DNA of 64,000 bases, from the NCBI RefSeq assembly GCF_024295805.1, contig NZ_JANCLX010000008.1, positions 161,377 to 225,376 of the forward strand, read 5' to 3'. Below the pieces are notes generated by a model, which saw only the letters and a list, made by a program, of their open reading frames with translations, had not been told where the DNA came from and ran no database searches. Source of the DNA: Streptomyces cucumeris. GTDB lineage: Bacteria; Actinomycetota; Actinomycetes; Streptomycetales; Streptomycetaceae. Shown one piece after another: positions 53,853 through 61,158 of the stretch (the stretch's first letter is position 1; each line of letters opens with the position of its first letter). The translations under genes and the position numbers were made by a program.

Positions 53853-55835
53853 TCACTGACCCGGGCTGTAGCTCACGGGGAGCCGCTTGGCCTGGGTACC
53901 GGAGGGTGCGACCTGGAGGCTCTTGAGCCCGAACTCCATCACCTTCTTGTAGACCGGTCCGCAGACCTGGCCGCCGAAGTAGCTCCCTCTGGTCGGGTTC
54001 TGTACGGCGCAGTAGACGGTCAGCCGTGGTTTGTCCGCGGGGGCGAAGCCGGCGAACGAGGCGGTGTAGCCGCGGTAGCGGCCGGTCTCGGGGTCCACGC
54101 GGTTGGAGGTGCCGGTCTTGCCCGCCACCCGGTAGCCGGGGATCTTGGCCCTGGTGCCGGTGCCCTGTTCGTCGTCGACGACCGATTCCAGCATCCCGGA
54201 GAGCGTCCTGGCGGTCTCCTTGCTCACCACCCGGGTCTTCTCCGGCTTGGGCGCCGCCGTGTAGTCGCCGCCGGGGCCCTTGGAGCCGCGGACCAGGGTG
54301 GGGGCGATCCGCTGGCCGCCGTTGGCGATGGTGGAGTACACCGAGGCGGCCTGGACGGCGTTGAGCGAGAGCCCCTGGCCGAACGGGATCGTGTACTGCT
54401 GCGAGGCGCTCCACTTCTCCGGCGGCGCCAGGATGCCCCGGGTCTCACCGGGGAGGCCGAGCCCGGTGGGCTGCCCGATGCCGAACTTCCGCAGGTACGA
54501 GTAGAGGATCCGGTTCTTCTGCCGCGGGGTCCTGGCGAGCTGCTCGGTGGCCAGTATGGTGCCGATGTTGCTGGACTTGGCGAGCACCCCGTTGAGCGTC
54601 AGGTACCAGGTGGGGTGGTCGATGTCGTCGGCGAAGGCCCGGTCCGCGCGCGGCAGCCGGTTGGGGACCTCCACATGGGTGTCCCAGCGCGCCGCGCCCT
54701 CCTCTATGACGGCGGCCATCGACATCAGCTTGCTGACGCTGCCGGGCTCGTAGGCGTCCGAGACGGCCGCGTTGCCCAGCGCGTCCGCCTTCTGCCGGGA
54801 GAGGTCGTTGGGGTCGAACCCGGGGGCGGTGGCCATCGCCAGGATCTCGCCGGAGCGGGTGTCCTGGACGATGACGTAGCCGCGGTCGGCCGCGGACTTG
54901 GACACCTGGGAGGCGATGGCGCTCTGGGCCGCCCACTGGATGTCCCGGTCGATGGTCAGCTCCACGTCGTTGCCGGGGACCGCGGGCCGCTCCTCGACGT
55001 CACCGGTGGGCACCTGGTGGCCGCCGGACTGGGCGTAGACGCGCTTGCCGTCCTGGCCCGCCAGCTTCGTGTTGAGCTGCTGCTCCAGACCTGCGGAGCC
55101 CCGGCCGTCGGCCCCGACGAAGCCCAGCAGTCCGGCGGCGAGGTCGCCGTTGGGATAGATCCGCTTGCTGTGGGCCTCACGGTTGACCCCGGCCAGCACA
55201 TTGGTGCCCTTGCCCTTCTCGGCCGCCTCGTCCAGGGCGTTCTTCAGGTCCTTGATCTGCTTCCAGACCTGCGGGGACTGCTGCCGGGCCAGGACCACGT
55301 ACTTCGACTTCGGGTTGTCGGTGAGCTTCTTCTCCAGGTCCGCCCGGTCCTTGCCGAGGATCGGCGCGAGCAGGGAGGCCGCCTGCCGGGGCGCGTCGTC
55401 CCTCTTGGCCGTCTTGGGCGTCAGCAGGTCGGGCGCGGCGGTGATGTCGTACGCGTCCACCGTGGTGGCCAGCTCGACACCGTCCCGGTCGGTGAGGGAG
55501 CCGCGCTCGGCGGCCAGCTTCACCGGGATGTAGCGGTTCACGTTGGCCTTGGCGGCGTACGCGTCGGCGTCCACGGCCTGCACCTGGAGCAGCCGTACGA
55601 CGAAGACCAGCATCACCAGGGTGAGGCCGAGGCTGATCAGCCGCAGCCGGGGGCGCGGGCTGCCGAGCCGAAGCTGCCGCGACGCCCCGGAGCGGGGGCG
55701 CTGGCCGGGGCGGCGGCCGGAGGATCCCGGACGGTCGCCGGGACGCCGGGGCGTGCCCTGGCGGGGGCGGCGCTCGGCGCGCGGATCCGCCGGACCGGGC
55801 ACCCGGCGGCGGCGCGGCTCCTGGGGCGGGGTCAT
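53853..55835 (-). CDS. ftsI: Class B penicillin-binding protein FtsI (PBP3)
   Basis: Septal transpeptidase partnered with FtsW. The 660-residue protein has a 60-residue Arg/Pro-rich cytoplasmic tail, one membrane helix at about 64-83 (LRLISLGLTLVMLVFVVRLL) and the PBP dimerisation domain (ERGSLTDRDGVELATTV). The transpeptidase domain carries all three motifs: SVSK with Ser366, SSN at 421-423 and KTG at 573-575 (GYRVAGKTGTSNR). The ATG at 55835 follows GAGGG. ftsL lies 115 bp upstream. Confidence 0.96.
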   Translation of the reverse strand: MTPPQEPRRRRVPGPADPRAERRPRQGTPRRPGDRPGSSGRRPGQRPRSGASRQLRLGSPRPRLRLISLGLTLVMLVFVVRLLQVQAVDADAYAAKANVNRYIPVKLAAERGSLTDRDGVELATTVDAYDITAAPDLLTPKTAKRDDAPRQAASLLAPILGKDRADLEKKLTDNPKSKYVVLARQQSPQVWKQIKDLKNALDEAAEKGKGTNVLAGVNREAHSKRIYPNGDLAAGLLGFVGADGRGSAGLEQQLNTKLAGQDGKRVYAQSGGHQVPTGDVEERPAVPGNDVELTIDRDIQWAAQSAIASQVSKSAADRGYVIVQDTRSGEILAMATAPGFDPNDLSRQKADALGNAAVSDAYEPGSVSKLMSMAAVIEEGAARWDTHVEVPNRLPRADRAFADDIDHPTWYLTLNGVLAKSSNIGTILATEQLARTPRQKNRILYSYLRKFGIGQPTGLGLPGETRGILAPPEKWSASQQYTIPFGQGLSLNAVQAASVYSTIANGGQRIAPTLVRGSKGPGGDYTAAPKPEKTRVVSKETARTLSGMLESVVDDEQGTGTRAKIPGYRVAGKTGTSNRVDPETGRYRGYTASFAGFAPADKPRLTVYCAVQNPTRGSYFGGQVCGPVYKKVMEFGLKSLQVAPSGTQAKRLPVSYSPGQ

Positions 55836-55950
55836 ACGGCGGCCGCCCTCATCGGCTCCGCGGGGCGGGGGCCGGTCGCCGCCGCGGGCCGGGAGCGGTG
55901 CGCGGGCGGGCGGGGCCGGGCGCGGACAAGGGATCGCGTCACCGTGTCAC

Positions 55951-56463
55951 CTACTGGGGAGCCGGGATGGAGTTCGCGGAGGCGGCGGCCGTGGGGGACG
56001 GAGTGGCCGGGGTGGTCGGCGTGGCCGGCGTCGGGATCAGCGGCGCCGCCGGGGTCGGGTCCAGCGCGGGCGGCACCCAGATGCCGGTGGTGCCGAGGGT
56101 GGTGGGCTGCGCGGTGGCGGGGGCGGGCACCCCGCTGACGGTGCCGTCCGGCTTGAGGAACGCCGGACTGCCGCCGGGCACCATGCCCAGCTCACGGGCG
56201 CGCCGCTCCAGGGCGCCGGGGGCGGAGAGCCGGTCCACGTCCTGTTCGAGCGCCTGCCGGTCGTCGGTCAGCTCATCGGTCTGCTTCTCCAGCCGGCTGA
56301 GCTCGAACGAACCCTGGTTGAGCGAGGAGTTGAGCACCAGCAGGCCGATCAGGCCGGAGCCGAGCAGGACGACGACGAGCAGCACGAAGGGGGTGCGCCG
56401 CGCCGTCGCGGCTCCCGGCGCCTGCCGCCCCTTGGCCGCCGCCCCGGACCCGGCTCCGCTCAT
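55951..56463 (-). CDS. ftsL: Cell division protein FtsL
   Basis: Small bitopic divisome protein that complexes with FtsQ and DivIC. The 170-residue product has a short basic cytoplasmic tail, one helix (FVLLVVVLLGSGLIGLLVL, about 25-43) and a coiled-coil (FELSRLEKQTDELTDDRQALEQDVDRLSAP, split over 54-83). A LERRARELGMVPGGSPAF block and a long Pro/Ala/Thr-rich outer tail follow. ATG 56463 is chosen because the upstream frame is Arg-rich non-coding sequence. It is identified by layout and position between rsmH and ftsI. Confidence 0.9.
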   Translation of the reverse strand: MSGAGSGAAAKGRQAPGAATARRTPFVLLVVVLLGSGLIGLLVLNSSLNQGSFELSRLEKQTDELTDDRQALEQDVDRLSAPGALERRARELGMVPGGSPAFLKPDGTVSGVPAPATAQPTTLGTTGIWVPPALDPTPAAPLIPTPATPTTPATPSPTAAASANSIPAPQ

Positions 56464-56518
56464 GGCCTCTCCCCCTCGCCGTCCCGCCCCGTCCGGCCGC
56501 CGCTCACGGCCGCGTCGC

Positions 56519-57478
56519 TCACAGGGCCTCCTCGCGGATGCGCTCCGCGCCGCGCAGACGGGCCGGGGCCGCGCGGCGGTTCTCCGCGATCTCCTCCTCG
56601 GTCGGCAGCTCCGCACCGCGGGTGAGCAGCTTCAGCCGCGGCTGGTACCGCTCGGGGACGACCGGGAGGCCCGGCGGGGCGGTGTTGGTCGCACCCGCCG
56701 CGAACACCTGCTTGACCAGGCGGTCCTCGAGCGAGTGGTACGACAGCACGGCGATCCGGCCGCCGACCGCGAGCGTTCCGACGGCCGCCGGGACGGCCCG
56801 CTCCAGGATCGACAGCTCACCGTTGACCTCGATGCGCAGCGCCTGGAAGGTGCGCTTGGCCGGATTGCCACCGGTCCGCTTGGCGGCCTGCGGCAGCGCG
56901 TCACGGATCAGCTCCACCAGCCGGGCGCTGTTGCTGAACGGCTCCTTCGCGCGCTCGCGCACCACGGCGTCCACGATCTTCTTGGCGAACTTCTCCTCGC
57001 CGTAGCTGCGCAGGATCCGCACCAGGTCGCCCGGCGGGTAGGTGTTGAGCACCTCGGCGGCGCTGACCCCGGTCGTCTGGTCCATCCGCATGTCCAGCGG
57101 GGCGTCCTGCGCGTAGGCGAAGCCGCGCCCGGCCTCGTCGAGCTGCATGGACGACACGCCGAGGTCGAAGAGGACCCCCTGGATGCGCGGGACGCCGAGA
57201 CGCTCCAGCACCTCGGGCAGTTCGTCGTAGACGGCATGGACGAGCGTCGCCCGGTCGCCGTACGGAGCCAGCCGCTCACCGGCGAGCCGGAGGGCTTCCG
57301 GATCGCGGTCGAGGGCGATGAGGCGGGCCGCCGGGAAGCTGCTCAGCAGCGCCTCGCTGTGGCCGCCGAGCCCGAGGGTGCAGTCGACCACGACCGCACC
57401 GGGCTGGGCGAGAGCGGGGGCCAGCATGTCCAGACAGCGCTGGAGCATGACGGGAACATGGAGAGCGTTGCTGCTCAT
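56519..57478 (-). CDS. rsmH: 16S rRNA m4C1402 methyltransferase (RsmH/MraW)
   Basis: SAM-dependent N4-methylation of C1402 in 16S rRNA. The 319-residue protein has HVPVMLQRCLDMLAPAL, the SAM loop VVDCTLGLGGHSEALLSSFP, IALDRDPEALRLAGERL, LFDLGVSSMQLDEAGRGFAY and ISYHSLEDR-type LSYHSLEDRLVKQVF. It is the first recognised gene of the dcw operon, with about 200 bp of transcribed leader upstream. An open frame through that leader ends in an ATGA overlap with the start codon. Confidence 0.97.
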   Translation of the reverse strand: MSSNALHVPVMLQRCLDMLAPALAQPGAVVVDCTLGLGGHSEALLSSFPAARLIALDRDPEALRLAGERLAPYGDRATLVHAVYDELPEVLERLGVPRIQGVLFDLGVSSMQLDEAGRGFAYAQDAPLDMRMDQTTGVSAAEVLNTYPPGDLVRILRSYGEEKFAKKIVDAVVRERAKEPFSNSARLVELIRDALPQAAKRTGGNPAKRTFQALRIEVNGELSILERAVPAAVGTLAVGGRIAVLSYHSLEDRLVKQVFAAGATNTAPPGLPVVPERYQPRLKLLTRGAELPTEEEIAENRRAAPARLRGAERIREEAL

Positions 57479-57675
57479 TGCGCTGCTCGTGCGCCCTTCT
57501 GAGGGTCGGGCGAGGAGGTACGCACCTCCGGGTCCCCGCCCGCTCTGAAGGGGAAGCGGCCTACTGGCGCCGGGGAAGTGACGTCAGGCGACCGGAGCGG
57601 GAGGAGGCCGAGGGGTACGTACGCACCGCGCTCACGCGAAAATCCGGAATCCAAGGGGAGCGTCACGCCTCCCAC
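57475..57675 (-). CDS. Possible ~65-residue leader ORF overlapping the rsmH start
   Basis: A frame in the rsmH leader can be read from a GTG at about 57663 (VTLPLDSGFSRERGAYVPLG) to a TGA that overlaps the rsmH ATG (ATGA). The overlap imitates the coupling seen elsewhere in the operon. Against it, roughly a quarter of codons end in A or T, including a rare AGA, unlike neighbouring genes, and the ribosome binding site is too close to the GTG. No homology is recognised. It is listed so the stretch is not overlooked. Confidence 0.2.
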   Translation of the reverse strand: MGGVTLPLDSGFSRERGAYVPLGLLPLRSPDVTSPAPVGRFPFRAGGDPEVRTSSPDPQKGARAAQ

Positions 57676-57711
57676 TTCGCGCCACTTTAGTCCACTCGTC
57701 CCCTCGGTCAA
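57672..57711 (-). promoter_or_regulatory. rsmH (dcw) promoter with three MraZ-box-like repeats
   Basis: On the minus strand a promoter TTGACC (plus 57706-57711), 16-bp spacer, TAAAGT (plus 57684-57689) overlaps three AGTGG repeats, seen on the plus strand as CCACT at 57672, 57682 and 57692, exactly 10 bp apart. MraZ proteins bind three direct TGGG/GTGG repeats spaced by 5 bp at dcw promoters, so the layout fits an MraZ operator covering the -10 and start site. No mraZ gene lies nearby. Confidence 0.65.
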
Positions 57712-57854
57712 CCAACCGGTTCGCGCGTCCCGCTCCCGGCGCACGCGCCGTCCGCAGGGGCGCGCCCGGCGGGGGCGCGGGGGTGTGGATCGCATCACAA
57801 TCACCCCTTCGGCGCACCCGATGCCCTCGTTTGCGCAGCCTAAAGAAAAGACAA

Positions 57855-57871
57855 AGTCCCCTGGTGGGACT
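57855..57871 (+). promoter_or_regulatory. Short inverted repeat just before the carbonic anhydrase gene
   Basis: AGTCCC (57855-57860) and GGGACT (57866-57871) form a perfect 6-bp stem around CTGGT, ending 12 bp before the ATG. It may be an operator or a hairpin affecting translation. Confidence 0.35.
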
Positions 57872-57883
57872 ACCGTCGTGGCC

Positions 57884-58438
57884 ATGTCGATAGCAGCGCC
57901 GCAGCCTCAGGAATCCGCCGACCGCGACGCCCACTCAGGAGGTACGGTCACCGACCGCCTTGTCGAAGCCAATCGGCAGTACGCCGACACGTTCAAGGAC
58001 CCCGGCATGGACGCCCGCCCCGTGCAGCGCGTCGCCGTGGTCGCCTGTATGGACGCACGACTCGATCTGCACGAGGCGCTCGGCCTGGAGCTGGGCGACT
58101 GCCACACCATCCGGAACGCGGGCGGCGTGGTGACCGACGACGTCATCCGCTCCCTGACCATCAGCCAGCGTGCGCTGGGCACCCGCAGCGTGGTGCTCAT
58201 CCACCACACCGGCTGCGGTCTGCTGAACCTGACCGAGGACTTCCGGCACGACCTGGAGAACGAGGTGGGCCAGCGGCCGTCCTGGGCGGTCGAGGCGTTC
58301 AAGGACCTCGACGGCGACGTACGCCAGTCGATGCAGCGGGTGCGCACCTCTCCGTTCCTGCTCCACACGGAGGACGTCCGCGGCTTCGTGTTCGACGTCA
58401 AGACGGGTCTGCTGCGCGAGATCGAGCCACGCGACTGA
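57884..58438 (+). CDS. Beta-carbonic anhydrase
   Basis: Interconverts carbon dioxide and bicarbonate. The 184-residue beta-class enzyme has zinc ligands Cys55 (VVACMDARLDL), His108 and Cys111 (IHHTGCGLLNL), and the Asp57-Arg59 dyad. Also visible are CHTIRNAGGVVTDDVIRSL and the C-terminal FVFDVKTGLLREI. The N-terminal ~20 residues are polar and disordered. ATG 57884 is chosen; GTG 57878 is also in frame. It diverges from rsmH, sharing the 405-bp intergenic region. Bicarbonate is needed for fatty acid and nucleotide synthesis. Confidence 0.95.
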   Translation: MSIAAPQPQESADRDAHSGGTVTDRLVEANRQYADTFKDPGMDARPVQRVAVVACMDARLDLHEALGLELGDCHTIRNAGGVVTDDVIRSLTISQRALGTRSVVLIHHTGCGLLNLTEDFRHDLENEVGQRPSWAVEAFKDLDGDVRQSMQRVRTSPFLLHTEDVRGFVFDVKTGLLREIEPRD

Positions 58439-58486
58439 GGGGGATTTACCCCCCGAACTCGTGCAGAGGTGACAAATAACCCCGGG

Positions 58487-58495
58487 TTATCCACA
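58487..58495 (+). other. Single consensus DnaA-box sequence
   Basis: TTATCCACA matches the DnaA box consensus exactly. It stands alone between the carbonic anhydrase and MoxR genes, so it is not an origin. It may be chance or a DnaA regulatory site. Confidence 0.35.
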
Positions 58496-58545
58496 GCCGA
58501 GTGACGCGAGGCCGCGAAGACCGCAAGAATGCGTATGTGACATCG

Positions 58546-58566
58546 CCCCCCGCACCCTGCGGGGGG
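58546..58566. terminator. Hairpin between carbonic anhydrase and MoxR genes
   Basis: CCCCCCGCA (58546-58554) and TGCGGGGGG (58558-58566) form a perfect 9-bp stem with a 3-base loop, about 107 bp after the carbonic anhydrase stop. Confidence 0.55.
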
Positions 58567-58641
58567 ATCGATGCCAGCGTATGCGGTGGGCCGGTCCGTT
58601 CCCGAGGGCAACGGCCCTGAGAACGGGCCGAGGAGGGCCGG

Positions 58642-59733
58642 GTGACGACCTATGACGAGCGAGCGAGCCTCAGCGATCTGACCACGACAGCGGATCGAGT
58701 CCGCCAGTCGGTGGAGGGTGTGATCGAGGGCAAGCCCGAGGTCGTGCGGCTTTCGCTGACCGTGCTGCTCGCCGAGGGACATCTACTGATCGAGGATGTC
58801 CCGGGCGTGGGCAAGACCATGCTCGCCAAGGCACTGGCGCGGTCGATCGACTGCTCGGTGCGCAGAATCCAGTTCACCCCGGATCTGCTGCCTTCGGACA
58901 TCACCGGGGTGAGCATCTTCGATCAGCAGCGCAAGGAATTCGAGTTCAAACCTGGTGCGATCTTCGCTCAGATCGTGATCGGCGACGAGATCAACCGCGC
59001 CTCCCCGAAGACCCAGTCGGCACTGCTGGAGTCCATGGAGGAGCGCCAGGTCACCATCGACGGCGAGAGCTACGAGCTGCCCAGCCCCTTCATGGTGGTG
59101 GCCACGCAGAACCCGGTCGAGATGGAGGGCACCTATCCGCTGCCCGAGGCGCAGCGGGACCGTTTCATGGCGCGGGTGTCCATCGGCTACCCCAGCCCGC
59201 AGGCCGAGCTGGAGATGCTGGACATCCACGGCGGTGTCTCCCCGCTGGACGACCTCCAGCCGGTCGCCCACGCCCATGACATCGTCAAGCTGGTCGAGGC
59301 GGTGCGCTCGGTGCATGTGGCCGAGCCCGTCCGGCGGTATGCGGTGGATCTGGTGTCCAGCACCCGCAACCACCCCGATCTGCGGCTCGGGGCCTCGCCC
59401 CGCGCCACCCTGCACCTGCTGCGGGCCGCCAAGGCGGCAGCCGCGCTGGCCGGGCGGGACTACGCGCTGCCGGACGACGTCCAGGCGCTGTCGGTGCCGG
59501 TGCTGGCGCACCGGCTGCTGCCCACCGCACAGGCCCAGCTCAACCGCCGCACCTCCGAGCAGGTGGTCACCGAGATCGTGCAGCGCACCGCGGTGCCCAC
59601 GGCCGCCCCGCGCGGCGTGGGCGCGGTGCCGCAGTCGGGCCCCGTACCGCCCTCCTCCGGCCCCATGCCGCCGGTGCCGCCCATGCCGCCGACCGGTTAC
59701 GGCCAGCAGCACCCGGGCGCGCGGAGGCTGTGA
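58642..59733 (+). CDS. MoxR-family AAA ATPase
   Basis: A 363-residue AAA+ chaperone-like ATPase. It has Walker A EDVPGVGKTMLAKALA (about residue 51), Walker B IVIGDEINRASPKTQSALLE and sensor 1 FMVVATQNPVEMEGTYPLPEAQRDRF. A lid domain follows, then a Pro/Gly-rich tail. MoxR ATPases act with DUF58 and transglutaminase-like partners, which follow here directly. GTG 58642 has AGGAGG upstream. Confidence 0.95.
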   Translation: MTTYDERASLSDLTTTADRVRQSVEGVIEGKPEVVRLSLTVLLAEGHLLIEDVPGVGKTMLAKALARSIDCSVRRIQFTPDLLPSDITGVSIFDQQRKEFEFKPGAIFAQIVIGDEINRASPKTQSALLESMEERQVTIDGESYELPSPFMVVATQNPVEMEGTYPLPEAQRDRFMARVSIGYPSPQAELEMLDIHGGVSPLDDLQPVAHAHDIVKLVEAVRSVHVAEPVRRYAVDLVSSTRNHPDLRLGASPRATLHLLRAAKAAAALAGRDYALPDDVQALSVPVLAHRLLPTAQAQLNRRTSEQVVTEIVQRTAVPTAAPRGVGAVPQSGPVPPSSGPMPPVPPMPPTGYGQQHPGARRL

Positions 59734-61118
59734 TGACGGCAGGGGGGATGGACGCGGATCCCGACGGCTCCGAGGAGGAGGAGAAGGGAGCGCTGCGGAC
59801 CGCGCTCGCCGGGCTGACGACCCGTGGCCGGTCCTTCCTCGCCGCCGGAATCGCCGCCGCGGTGTGCAGCTATGTGCTGGGCCAGGCGGATCTGCTGCGG
59901 GTGGGGCTGCTGCTCGCCGCACTGCCGCTGGTGTGCGTGGCCGTGGTCTACCGCACCCGGTACCGGGTGGCGGGCAGCAGACGGCTGTCCCCCGCCAGGG
60001 TCCCGGCGGGTTCCGAGGCCCGGGTGCATCTGCGGATCGACAATGTCTCGCGGCTGCCCACCGGGCTGCTGATGCTCCAGGACCGCGTTCCGTATGTGCT
60101 GGGGCCGCGCCCCCGCTTCGTACTGGACCGGGTCGAGCCGGGCGGCCGCCGTGAGGTGTCCTACCGGGTCCGTTCGGATCTGCGCGGCCGCTATCCGCTG
60201 GGCCCGCTCCAGCTCCGGCTGAACGACCCGTTCGGGATGTGCGAGCTGACCCGCGCGTTCAGCGCCTACGACACGCTCACGGTGGTGCCGCGGGTCGAGC
60301 CGCTGCCCGCGGTGCGGCTCACGGGCGAGGCCGCGGGGTACGGGGACGGGCGCCACCGCTCACTGGCGCTGGCCGGTGAGGACGACGTGATCCCGCGCGG
60401 CTACCGGCACGGCGACGATCTGCGCCGGGTCCACTGGCGTTCCACCGCGCGCTACGGCGAGCTGATGGTCCGCCGGGAGGAGCAGCCGCGGCGCGCCCAC
60501 TGCACCGTGCTGCTGGACACCCGGTACTCGGCCCACCAGGGCTCGGGACCGGATTCGGGCTTCGAATGGGCGGTCTCCGGCGCGGCCTCGGCCGCCGTGC
60601 ACCTGCTGGAGCGCGGCTATGCGGTGCGGCTGCTGACCGACACCGGGAGCTCGGTGCCCGGTCCCGACGGCGGGGGCGGTTTCACCGGTTCCACGCATGA
60701 CTCGGCGGAGACGGCCGGGCTGATGCTGGACACCCTCGCGGTGGTGGACCATTCGGACGGCGCCGGGCTCTCCGCCGCGTATGACGTACTGCGCGGCGGT
60801 GGTGAAGGACTGTTGGTGGCCTTCTTCGGCGATCTGGACGAGGAACAGGCGACGCTGGCCGCCCGGATGCGGCAGCGCAGCACCGCCGCGGTGGCCTTCG
60901 TCCTGGACGGCGCGGCGTGGGCGCGCGGCGTGCCGGGCGCGGGGCAGCATCTGCTGGAGGATCGGCTGCGGCGGTTGCGGGAGGCGGGCTGGACGGCGCT
61001 TCCGGTGGCCCCCGGCGCCTCACTGCCGCAGCTCTGGCGGCATGCCGACACCATGGGCGCGGCCACCACCGACGCGGGGCCGCCGGTGGTCGGCGGGATG
61101 ACAGGGAGCTGGTCATGA
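59730..61118 (+). CDS. DUF58 domain protein of the MoxR operon
   Basis: A 462-residue protein with a cytoplasmic acidic start (DPDGSEEEEKG), two close membrane helices at about 35-70, then a large soluble region with beta-rich and DUF58 parts. The DUF58 signature is VIPRGYRHGDDLRRVHWRSTARYGELMVRREE, given here as two blocks around residues 220-253. A VWA-like fold follows with LLDTRYSA. The reading starts at GTG 59730, overlapping the MoxR stop; ATG 59733 is equally possible. Its function is probably in assembling or modifying an envelope complex. Confidence 0.92.
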   Translation: MMTAGGMDADPDGSEEEEKGALRTALAGLTTRGRSFLAAGIAAAVCSYVLGQADLLRVGLLLAALPLVCVAVVYRTRYRVAGSRRLSPARVPAGSEARVHLRIDNVSRLPTGLLMLQDRVPYVLGPRPRFVLDRVEPGGRREVSYRVRSDLRGRYPLGPLQLRLNDPFGMCELTRAFSAYDTLTVVPRVEPLPAVRLTGEAAGYGDGRHRSLALAGEDDVIPRGYRHGDDLRRVHWRSTARYGELMVRREEQPRRAHCTVLLDTRYSAHQGSGPDSGFEWAVSGAASAAVHLLERGYAVRLLTDTGSSVPGPDGGGGFTGSTHDSAETAGLMLDTLAVVDHSDGAGLSAAYDVLRGGGEGLLVAFFGDLDEEQATLAARMRQRSTAAVAFVLDGAAWARGVPGAGQHLLEDRLRRLREAGWTALPVAPGASLPQLWRHADTMGAATTDAGPPVVGGMTGSWS

Positions 61119-61158
61119 GTGACGCAGGCGCGGCGCGGGTGACGGAGGGGGGCGCGGG

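Noticed and set aside
58487..58495. DnaA box as part of an origin of replication
   Set aside because: It is a single box. Streptomyces origins have many boxes between dnaA and dnaN, which are not here.
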